The notes under the pieces: generated by a model
The model's input: the letters and a program-made list of their open reading frames with translations, nothing else
Told to the model about the DNA's origin: nothing
Database searches by the model: none
Assembly (NCBI GenBank): GCA_937936215.1
Contig: CALGWX010000235.1
Span: forward strand, 1-5,463
DNA length: 5,463 bases
From: an uncultured Burkholderiaceae bacterium
GTDB taxonomy: Bacteria; Pseudomonadota; Gammaproteobacteria; Burkholderiales; Burkholderiaceae_F
Reading direction: 5' to 3'
Part shown: positions 1 to 5,463 of the stretch, one piece after another
Layout of the letters: every line of letters begins with the position of its first letter
Numbering within the stretch: position 1 is the first letter of the stretch
Translations under genes and position numbers: made by a program

Positions 1-583
<583 letters not shown>

Positions 584-589
584 GGGCTT

Positions 590-620
590 GCTCCTCGGCC
601 GTGATGTTACCGACGAGAGC
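590..620 (-). promoter_or_regulatory. Possible hairpin covering the moaA ribosome binding site
   Basis: Bases 590-597 (minus strand CGAGGAGC) can pair with 614-620 (minus strand GCTCTCG) to give seven base pairs with one bulged G and a 16-base loop. The stem would occupy the whole GAGGAG. Such short stems are common by chance in DNA this GC-rich, so a regulatory role is only a guess. I see no match to the Moco riboswitch motif. Confidence 0.2.
591..596 (-). promoter_or_regulatory. Ribosome binding site of moaA
   Basis: On the minus strand GAGGAG is followed by a 7-base spacer and then GTG. It is the only strong Shine-Dalgarno match near the 5' end of moaA and decides the non-ATG start. Confidence 0.8.
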
Positions 621-670
621 CGCCGCGCCCACCCCGTGGCTGCGATGGATTTGCCGCGCTCGCCGCGCCA

Positions 671-701
671 GGCGGCACAGGGGGCCGCCCGGCAGCGGGC
701 G
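671..701 (-). terminator. GC-rich hairpins after rne (weak terminator candidate)
   Basis: Just after the rne stop two mutually exclusive stems can form: 686-691 with 696-701 (six pairs, four-base loop) and 671-676 with 684-689 (six pairs, seven-base loop). Neither is followed by a run of U in the minus-strand transcript, so this is not a classical intrinsic terminator. It may only stabilise the rne 3' end or attenuate read-through into moaA. The rest of the 584-709 gap shows no promoter that I recognise. Confidence 0.2.
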
Positions 702-709
702 AGTCTCGG

Positions 710-3403
710 TCAGTGACGGGTCGCGGCGTCGCGCCGGGTCTCGACCTGGACCAGCGGCCCGGTGTCCAGCGGCGGCAGGACCGGCCGCTCGCGCGGCACG
801 CGCACCGGCTTCGGCTCGTTGGCGAACTTGGCCAGCACGTCGGCCAGCTTGGCGGGCTGCGTCTGCACCAGGATCAGGCCGGCGCGCTCGAGCACGGGCT
901 GCAGCTCCTCGACCGGCATCGGCGCCGGCGCAACCGGCGGCGGAACGACGATCGGCGTGTCCGCCGGCAGCGGCTGCGGCACGGCGCCGGGCGCGGCCGC
1001 CGGCTCCGGCACCGGCGTCATCGCCGCGGGAGCAGGTTGCGGCTGCGTTGGGGCGGGCGGCTCGGCTGCGGCAGGAGCCGGCTCGGCTGCCACTCCGGTC
1101 GGGGGGGCAGCGGCCTCGCGGCCTTCACCTTCGGTGCGGCCGCCACGGCCACGGCGGCGCCGGCCACGGCGGCGACGGCGCTCCTCGACCGATACCCCTT
1201 CTTCGGCCGCCGTGGTGAGGGCCTCCGCAGCCTCGGTCGGTGCGGGTTCCGCGGCGGCCGGAGCCGGCGCTGGCTCCGCCTCGCGAGGCGGTCGGGTGGG
1301 TCGCTCGCCGCGCGGCTCCTGGCGCTCGCCGCGCTCGCGCCGCTCGCGTGGCGCCGTCCCGGCCTCGTCTGACGGCCGCTCGGTCGGCTGCTGCGGCCGC
1401 GCCTCGCGCGCCTCCGCGGGCCCGCGCCCTCGCCGCGCTTCGCCGCGCTCTTCGCGTTCTCCCCGGCCCCGGCCGCCGCGGCCGCCCCGGCGGTCCCCGC
1501 GCTCGCCGCCGCGCTCGCCGCCGCCTTCAGGACGCGGCGGCTTCGGCGCCACGGCTGCGACGGGTGCGGCGGGCGCCACCACGATCTGCTCGGTTTCGCT
1601 GCGGCCGGTCAGCAGGTTCCATAACCGCGCCAGGAAGGAGGGCTTGGCCGCGACCGCGGCGACGGGGGCCGCAGTCACCGGCACGGGCGCGGGTGCGGGC
1701 GGCGGCGGGGCCGCCACCGGCGCCGGCGTTTCGTGCACGATGCCGCGGACGACGGCCTCCTGCTTGGGCTTGCCCTTTTCGGCGGTGGCCGCCGCCGCGT
1801 AGGGCGTGTCGATCGACGGCGATTCGGCGCGCTCGTAGCTCGCCTTCGGCTGATCGAGCCGCTCGTCGTCGTGGCGCAGGCGCTCGATCTTGTAGTGCGG
1901 CGTCTCCAGGTACTTGTTCGGGATCAGCACGATCGACACGCGCAGCCGCGCCTCCAGCTTGGCGATGTCGGCGCGCTTCTCGTTGAGCAGGTAGGTGGCG
2001 GCGTCGACGGGCACCTGCGCGTGGACGGCGGCGGTGTTCTCCTTCATCGCCTCCTCCTGGATGATGCGCAGGATGTGCAGCGCCGAGCTCTCGGTGTCGC
2101 GGATGACGCCGACCCCGTTGCAGCGCGGGCAGGTGATGTGGCTGCCCTCGGAAAGCGACGGGCGCAGCCGCTGCCGCGACAGCTCCATCAGGCCGAAGCG
2201 CGAGATCTTGCCCATCTGCACCCGCGCCCGGTCGTAGTGCAGCGCCTCCTTCAGCTTGTTCTCGACCGCGCGCTGGTTCTTCGGCTCCTCCATGTCGATG
2301 AAGTCGATCACGATCAGCCCGCCCAGGTCGCGCAGGCGCAGCTGGCGCGCCACCTCGTCGGCGGCCTCGAGGTTGGTGCGCAGCGCGGTCTCCTCGATGT
2401 CCGCACCCTTGGTGGCGCGCGCCGAGTTGACGTCGATCGACACCAGCGCCTCGGTGTGGTCGATGACGATCGAGCCGCCCGAGGGCAGCGGCACGATGCG
2501 CGAGTGCGCGGTCTCGATCTGGTGCTCGATCTGGAAGCGCGAGAACAGCGGGATGTCGTCCTTGTAGCGCTTGACGCGATTGACCATGTCCGGCATCACG
2601 TGCGCCATGAACTGCTGCGCCTGCTCGGCGATCTCGTCGGTGTCGACCAGGATCTCGCCGATCGAGGGGTGGAAGTAGTCGCGGATGGCCCGGATCACCA
2701 GGCTCGATTCCTCGAAGATCAAGAACGGCGCCGGATTCAGCCGCTTGTTCTTCTTGCCGTCGGTCGTCGGCTCGGCCGTGGTCTCGCCGGACTCGGTGCG
2801 GTACACCGGCTTGGCAGCGTCCTCGATCGCGTGCCAAAGCTTCAGCAGGTAATTGAGGTCCCACTGCAGCTCCTCGACGCTGCGGCCGATGCCGGCGGTG
2901 CGCGCGATCACGCTCATGCCGGCCGGCAGCTGCAGCTGGTCGATCGCCTCGCGCAGTTCCTGACGCTCCTCGCCCTCGATGCGGCGCGACACGCCGCCGC
3001 CGCGCGGGTTGTTGGGCATCAGCACCAGGTAGCGGCCGGCCAGCGAGATGAAGGTGGTCAGCGCCGCGCCCTTGTTGCCGCGCTCCTCCTTCTCGACCTG
3101 GACGATCAGCTCGTCGCCTTCGCGAACCGCCTCGCTGATCTTGGCGCGGCCGACGTCGACGCCGGGCCGGAAGTAGCTGCGCGCGATCTCCTTGAAGGGC
3201 AAGAAGCCGTGCCGCTCCTCGCCGTAGTCGACGAAGCACGCCTCCAGGCTCGGCTCGACGCGCGTGATGACGCCCTTGTAGATGTTCGACTTGCGCTGCT
3301 CGCGGCCGGCGGTCTCGATGTCGATGTCGACCAGCCGCTGGCCGTCGACGATGGCCACCCGCAGTTCCTCGGGGTGGGTCGCATTGAACAGCATCCTCTT
3401 CAT
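710..3403 (-). CDS. rne: Ribonuclease E
   Basis: RNase E is the essential single-strand endoribonuclease that starts mRNA decay, matures rRNA and tRNA, and scaffolds the degradosome at the inner membrane. The 897-residue protein opens with the family start MKRMLFNATHPEELRV. It has an S1 domain at about 38-122 and catalytic Asp324 (SIDVNSARAT) and Asp367 (LIVIDFIDM), 43 residues apart as in E. coli (D303, D346). The Zn-link CPRC (Cys425, Cys428) and SRFGLMELSRQRL (401-413) are also present. A polar insert at about 202-223 explains the 21-residue offset from E. coli. After about 530 the chain turns low-complexity: Pro/Ala linkers, an amphipathic PSFLARLWNLLTG (588-600), RGG-like and Arg-rich tracts (627-662, 740-757), and a less repetitive C-terminal segment (829-893) ending LVQVETRRD. 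The ATG has GGAG 7 bases upstream. The gene is divergent from rluC with a long leader between them; RNase E of the E. coli type controls its own mRNA through its leader. Length and tail rule out RNase G. Confidence 0.98.
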   Translation of the reverse strand: MKRMLFNATHPEELRVAIVDGQRLVDIDIETAGREQRKSNIYKGVITRVEPSLEACFVDYGEERHGFLPFKEIARSYFRPGVDVGRAKISEAVREGDELIVQVEKEERGNKGAALTTFISLAGRYLVLMPNNPRGGGVSRRIEGEERQELREAIDQLQLPAGMSVIARTAGIGRSVEELQWDLNYLLKLWHAIEDAAKPVYRTESGETTAEPTTDGKKNKRLNPAPFLIFEESSLVIRAIRDYFHPSIGEILVDTDEIAEQAQQFMAHVMPDMVNRVKRYKDDIPLFSRFQIEHQIETAHSRIVPLPSGGSIVIDHTEALVSIDVNSARATKGADIEETALRTNLEAADEVARQLRLRDLGGLIVIDFIDMEEPKNQRAVENKLKEALHYDRARVQMGKISRFGLMELSRQRLRPSLSEGSHITCPRCNGVGVIRDTESSALHILRIIQEEAMKENTAAVHAQVPVDAATYLLNEKRADIAKLEARLRVSIVLIPNKYLETPHYKIERLRHDDERLDQPKASYERAESPSIDTPYAAAATAEKGKPKQEAVVRGIVHETPAPVAAPPPPAPAPVPVTAAPVAAVAAKPSFLARLWNLLTGRSETEQIVVAPAAPVAAVAPKPPRPEGGGERGGERGDRRGGRGGRGRGEREERGEARRGRGPAEAREARPQQPTERPSDEAGTAPRERRERGERQEPRGERPTRPPREAEPAPAPAAAEPAPTEAAEALTTAAEEGVSVEERRRRRGRRRRGRGGRTEGEGREAAAPPTGVAAEPAPAAAEPPAPTQPQPAPAAMTPVPEPAAAPGAVPQPLPADTPIVVPPPVAPAPMPVEELQPVLERAGLILVQTQPAKLADVLAKFANEPKPVRVPRERPVLPPLDTGPLVQVETRRDAATRH
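1147..1174 (-). repeat. Short direct repeat coding the RNase E Arg tract
   Basis: The plus-strand 13-mer GGCCACGGCGGCG occurs at 1147-1159 and again at 1162-1174, a 15-base period. On the coding strand this gives two five-residue units of the RRRRRGRRRRGRGG tract (residues 742-755). It is an in-frame, coding-level repeat rather than a mobile or regulatory element. Confidence 0.7.
1499..1522 (-). repeat. Tandem 12-base repeat coding GGER-GGER in RNase E
   Basis: GCGCTCGCCGCC (plus strand) is present twice head to tail, at 1499-1510 and 1511-1522. It encodes Gly-Gly-Glu-Arg twice at the start of the RGG-like tract. It keeps frame and looks like slippage expansion within a disordered tail, so copy number may differ between strains. 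Confidence 0.75.
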
Positions 3404-3410
3404 GCCAACA

Positions 3411-3414
3411 CTCC
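3411..3414 (-). promoter_or_regulatory. Ribosome binding site of rne
   Basis: On the minus strand GGAG stands 7 bases before the ATG at 3403-3401. It supports the start that gives the canonical RNase E N-terminus MKRMLFNAT. Confidence 0.75.
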
Positions 3415-3484
3415 ATGCGCCGCGTGGGCGCGGTCGTGCCGGATCGAGGACGCGGCGGTCAGGCTCAGGCGAAAGGCGTGCGGG

Positions 3485-3520
3485 CGCGGCGCCGCGGCGG
3501 CCTGGCCGCCGCAGCGCTGC
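3485..3520 (-). promoter_or_regulatory. Run of three adjoining palindromes in the rne leader
   Basis: Three perfect or near-perfect palindromes abut or overlap: CGCGGCGCCGCG (3485-3496), GCGGCGGCCTGGCCGCCGC (3494-3512, symmetric about T3503) and GCAGCGCTGC (3511-3520). They lie about 80-120 bases upstream of the rne ATG, so in an rne transcript they would form a strong, possibly alternating structure. The palindromes are plain in the sequence. A role in RNase E autoregulation is inferred only from position and from the known E. coli case. Confidence 0.4.
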
Positions 3521-3606
3521 CGCCAGGGCGCCGTTGGCGCGCCGCTGCGATCGCGGATGCCTGGGTTGGCCCGAACACGAAAAGCCCGATTCCTGGTTGA
3601 CACCGT

Positions 3607-3624
3607 GCCGGCACTAGAGCCGGC
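3607..3624 (-). promoter_or_regulatory. GCCGGC hairpin in the rne leader
   Basis: GCCGGC at 3607-3612 and 3619-3624 can pair across a six-base loop (TCTAGT on the minus strand). A third GCCGGC sits at 3649-3654 and could compete for pairing. The stem is about 200 bases upstream of the rne start codon. There is no U-tract after it on either strand, so it does not look like a terminator. Confidence 0.35.
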
Positions 3625-3822
3625 CTGCGACCAATTCGATCCAGCCGAGCCGGCCACCCTCTGAAAGCAGCGCGGCTCCTTGTTGTCGATATCGGCGCCG
3701 CGCCCCGTCCGTCGCGGAGCCGCGGTCGCCCGCTCTTCGGTCGCGCCGGCGAAACGCCCACCGCGCGACGCGCTGCCGCAGGAATCCGCGGCCAGGATCG
3801 GCGTCGTGCCGGAGGCGGTCGC

Positions 3823-3828
3823 TAGAAT
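3823..3828 (+). promoter_or_regulatory. Candidate -10 element upstream of rluC (TAGAAT)
   Basis: TAGAAT in the context GCTAGAATCG differs from the TATAAT consensus by one base. A transcript from it would start near 3835 and give rluC an untranslated leader of about 120 bases. I could not find a convincing -35 hexamer at 16-18 bases spacing. Confidence 0.35.
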
Positions 3829-3941
3829 CGCTTGCGGGTACAGGTTCAACGCCGCGGCGCAACGCCTTGATCGGCGCCGCAAGTCGGCGGCGGACACATG
3901 ATCCGCCACATCAACTGCGCTGCGTAACTCCTGCGCGCGCC

Positions 3942-3972
3942 AGTATAACGATTCGATGACAGACGCCGCCAA
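3942..3972 (-). promoter_or_regulatory. Candidate rne promoter reading from inside rluC
   Basis: On the minus strand TATACT (3947-3942) matches the -10 consensus at five of six bases, and TTGGCG (3972-3967) matches the -35 at four of six. The spacer is 19 bases, longer than optimal. A start near 3935 would give rne a leader of about 530 bases. It shares bases with the plus-strand TATAAC, so both directions could compete. It is a weak prediction. Confidence 0.22.
3944..3949 (+). promoter_or_regulatory. Candidate -10 element at the rluC start (TATAAC)
   Basis: TATAAC ends six bases before the A of the rluC ATG, so a transcript initiated at the usual distance would begin at or next to position 3956 and be leaderless. 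No Shine-Dalgarno sequence is visible before this ATG, which fits. The -35 position (3921-3926, TGCGTA) is poor, so the promoter is unproven. Confidence 0.35.
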
Positions 3973-4933
3973 GGCGCGCCGCGACGCGCCGCTGCTCGCC
4001 GCCGACCGGGTCAACTACCTGACGGTCGGGCCGGAGTCGGCTGGCCAACGGCTGGACAACTTCCTGCTGCGGCTGGCCAAGGGCGTACCGCCGAGCCATG
4101 TCTATCGGATCGTGCGCAGCGGCGAGGTACGGGTGAACAAGGCGCGGGCCACCGTCGACCGGCGCCTGGCCGCGGGCGACGAGATCCGGGTGCCGCCGCT
4201 GCGGGTGGCCGCGCCGGCGCCGCCGCCGCCGCGCCCGCTGATGCCCCCGGTGCTGTTCGAGGACGAGCACCTGCTCGCGGTGGACAAGCCGGCGGGGCTG
4301 GCGGCGCACGGGGGCAGCGGGGTGGTCCACGGCCTGATCGAGATGGTCCGGGCGGCGCGGCCGAACCAACCTTTTCTCGAACTGGCGCACCGGCTGGACC
4401 GCGAGACCTCCGGCATCCTGCTGCTGGCCAAGACGCGGCGGGCGCTGGTCGCGCTGCACGAGGCGCTGCGCGAGGGGCGGGTCGACAAGCGTTACCTGGC
4501 GCTGGTGGCCGGCGACTGGGTCAACGACCGCCAGCACGTGCGGCTGCCGCTGGCCAAGCGCGTGGCCCACGGCGGCGAGCGGCGCGTCTCGGTGGACCAC
4601 GAGGAAGGCGCGGCGGCGCACACGGTGTTCAACCTGCGCCATCGCTACGGGAGGTTTTCGCTGCTGGAGGCCGAGTTGAAGACCGGGCGCACGCACCAGA
4701 TCCGCGTCCACCTGGCGCACCTGGGCTATCCGATCGTCGGCGACGAAAAGTACGGCGACTTCGAGCTGAACCGGCGCGCGGCGCGCGGCGAGTTCGGCGC
4801 GCCGTTGCGGCGCATGTTCCTGCACGCCTGGGCGGTGCGCCTCGCGCATCCCGTCGGCGGCCAGCCGCTGGCGCTCGAATGCGGGCTCGACCGCGACTGC
4901 AGCGACTTTCTCGCGGGGCTGGCGCGTGCTTGA
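3956..4933 (+). CDS. rluC: RluC-type 23S rRNA pseudouridine synthase
   Basis: Members of this family convert uridines to pseudouridine in 23S rRNA; E. coli RluC acts at 955, 2504 and 2580, near the peptidyl-transferase centre. The 325-residue protein has an S4 RNA-binding domain at about 31-80 (QRLDNFLLRL through GDEIRVPPLR), a Pro/Ala linker at 85-97, and an RluA-type catalytic domain from about 98. Visible motifs are VDKPAGLAAHGG (109-120), HRLDRETSGILLLAK (145-159, catalytic Asp148), KRYLALVAG (178-186) and LKTGRTHQIRVHLAHLG (241-257). YPIVGDEKYGD (258-268) and FLHAW (288-292) follow. An S4 domain plus GVPPSHVYRIVRSGEVRVNK points to RluC rather than RluA; RluD also has S4 and is the main alternative, but overall sequence and position beside rne favour RluC. 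ATG 3956 is the natural start, giving a short N-terminus before S4; no Shine-Dalgarno is seen. It overlaps the next gene by 8 bases. Confidence 0.95.
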   Translation: MTDAAKARRDAPLLAADRVNYLTVGPESAGQRLDNFLLRLAKGVPPSHVYRIVRSGEVRVNKARATVDRRLAAGDEIRVPPLRVAAPAPPPPRPLMPPVLFEDEHLLAVDKPAGLAAHGGSGVVHGLIEMVRAARPNQPFLELAHRLDRETSGILLLAKTRRALVALHEALREGRVDKRYLALVAGDWVNDRQHVRLPLAKRVAHGGERRVSVDHEEGAAAHTVFNLRHRYGRFSLLEAELKTGRTHQIRVHLAHLGYPIVGDEKYGDFELNRRAARGEFGAPLRRMFLHAWAVRLAHPVGGQPLALECGLDRDCSDFLAGLARA

Positions 4934-5463
4934 TCGCTTCGACCTCGTGGTGTTCGACTGGGACGGGACGCTGAGCGACTCGACGGCGGCGATCGTGCGC
5001 GCAATCCAGGACGCCGCCGCCGACCTCGGCCTTCCCGTGCCGGACGACGCTACTGCCAGCCACGTCATCGGCCTGGGCCTGCACGAGGCGCTGGCGCGCG
5101 CGGTCCCTTCGCTGCCGCGCGAGCGCATCCCCGAGTACTCGGCGCGCTACCGCTTCCATTACTTCGCCCGCGAGTCCGAGCTGACGCTCTTTTCCGGCGC
5201 GCGCGAGCTGATCGCCGAGCTGCGCGCGGCCGGCGTGCCGCTGGCGATCGCCACCGGCAAGTCGCAGCGCGGCCTGCAGCGGGCGCTGCAGCAGGCCGGG
5301 CTCGTGGGCGAGTTCGCGGCCACCCGCTGCGCCGACCAGACGCACCCGAAGCCGCATCCCGCGATGCTGCTGGAGCTGGCCGAAGAACTGATGGTCGAGC
5401 CGACGCGCACGCTGATGATCGGCGACACCACGCATGACCTGCAGATGGCAGCCGCCGCCAATG
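4926..5463 (+). CDS. HAD-family (subfamily IA) phosphatase, C-terminus cut off
   Basis: This is a haloacid-dehalogenase-superfamily hydrolase of the phosphoglycolate-phosphatase (Gph) type; such enzymes remove phosphate from small metabolites using an Asp nucleophile and Mg2+. The visible 179 residues contain motif I VVFDWDGTLSDS (Asp11 nucleophile, Asp13 acid/base), a helical cap at about 18-85, motif II LAIATGKS (Thr110), motif III Lys142 in HPKPHP, and motif IV MIGDTTHD (Asp167, Asp171). About 40 residues are probably missing beyond the right edge. Start GTG 4926 puts motif I at the usual distance from the N-terminus. It lies inside the rluC coding end (8-base overlap) with only a weak GCGGGG upstream, so translation is probably coupled to rluC. 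The substrate cannot be told from sequence. The Trp in DWDGT replaces the more usual Phe. No frameshift or lost catalytic residue is seen. Confidence 0.93.
   Translation, partial: MLDRFDLVVFDWDGTLSDSTAAIVRAIQDAAADLGLPVPDDATASHVIGLGLHEALARAVPSLPRERIPEYSARYRFHYFARESELTLFSGARELIAELRAAGVPLAIATGKSQRGLQRALQQAGLVGEFAATRCADQTHPKPHPAMLLELAEELMVEPTRTLMIGDTTHDLQMAAAAN

Larger units (their letters stand above)
3404..3955. promoter_or_regulatory. Divergent rne/rluC intergenic region and rne leader
   Basis: These 552 bases lie between the 5' ends of rne and rluC. I see no recognisable protein, tRNA or known RNA family in them. Several frames are open but they encode Ala/Arg/Ser/Gly-rich text without conserved motifs. 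The region must contain promoters for both operons. The half nearest rne is extremely GC-rich and palindromic, while 3570-3680 and 3820-3955 are less so. A long structured rne 5' leader would agree with the known E. coli rne leader (about 360 bases, autoregulatory), but I see no sequence match to the E. coli hairpins. On the minus strand a weak promoter-like pair, TTGAAC (3849-3844) and TCTAGC (3826-3821) with a 17-base spacer, is one of several candidates for rne. Confidence 0.5.

Noticed and set aside
584..709. Moco riboswitch upstream of moaA
   Set aside because: The gap is long enough to be considered, but I could not identify the conserved features of that RNA. It also sits in an rne-to-moaA spacer with no clear promoter.
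1059..1522. CRISPR-like array or mobile-element repeats
   Set aside because: The short repeats are in frame within rne, have no regular unique spacers, and encode low-complexity protein. No terminal inverted repeats or transposase are present anywhere in the window.
601..1802. Several plus-strand open frames opposite the RNase E tail
   Set aside because: They translate into Arg/Ala/Gly/Ser low-complexity text mirroring the repetitive tail of rne. There is no independent evidence for a gene.
3607..3624. Intrinsic terminator in the intergenic region
   Set aside because: The GCCGGC hairpin has no T-run on either strand, and a terminator here would block the divergent genes' own leaders.
1733..3664. 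643-codon open frame on the plus strand, opposite rne
   Set aside because: It lies antisense to the fully supported rne gene and is open only because rne has G/C at nearly every third position. The translation is Leu/Arg/Asp/Val-rich with no domain.
3465..3862. Two further short minus-strand open frames in the intergenic region (3465-3761 and 3614-3862)
   Set aside because: They overlap one another and the 3400-4014 frame, have no supported ribosome binding site and no motif, and are expected by chance in GC-rich DNA.
3911..5128. 405-codon open frame on the minus strand, opposite rluC and the phosphatase
   Set aside because: Same shadow effect. It is Arg/Ala/Gln-rich, lacks motifs, and opposes two genes with clear catalytic residues.

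Overview
The window is very GC-rich DNA with dense coding on both strands. The proteins look betaproteobacterial, most likely Burkholderiales or a close relative. The main evidence is an RNase E that begins MKRMLFNATHPEELRVAI and has a long Ala/Pro/Arg-rich tail, together with the gene order moaA, rne, then divergent rluC and a HAD phosphatase. I recall that order from betaproteobacterial genomes. The assignment is an inference from protein character and gene order, not from a database search.

Layout. Positions 1-583 (minus strand) hold the N-terminal 194 residues of MoaA, the radical-SAM GTP 3',8-cyclase that starts molybdenum cofactor synthesis. The gene runs off the left edge. A 126-base gap with weak GC hairpins separates it from rne (710-3403, minus strand, 897 residues), a complete ribonuclease E with all catalytic and zinc-link residues and a long, probably disordered tail. 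Positions 3404-3955 are a divergent intergenic region of 552 bases with no convincing gene. It should hold the promoters of both flanking operons and the rne 5' leader, and it contains a run of adjoining palindromes and two candidate -10 elements. Plus-strand genes follow: rluC (3956-4933, 325 residues, complete), a 23S rRNA pseudouridine synthase, and a HAD-family phosphatase (4926-5463, cut by the right edge) whose GTG start overlaps the rluC stop by 8 bases.

How the genes relate. rne and rluC form a divergent pair of RNA-metabolism genes: one processes rRNA and decays mRNA, the other modifies 23S rRNA. The HAD phosphatase is probably translationally coupled to rluC. moaA lies downstream of rne in the same direction and could be reached by read-through, but it has its own strong ribosome binding site.

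This looks like an ordinary core-genome region. I found no mobile element, CRISPR array, tRNA, rRNA or defence system, and no undescribed system that I can support. The points most worth checking are the structured rne leader, a possible leaderless rluC mRNA, and the conserved-looking short segments in the otherwise low-complexity RNase E tail.
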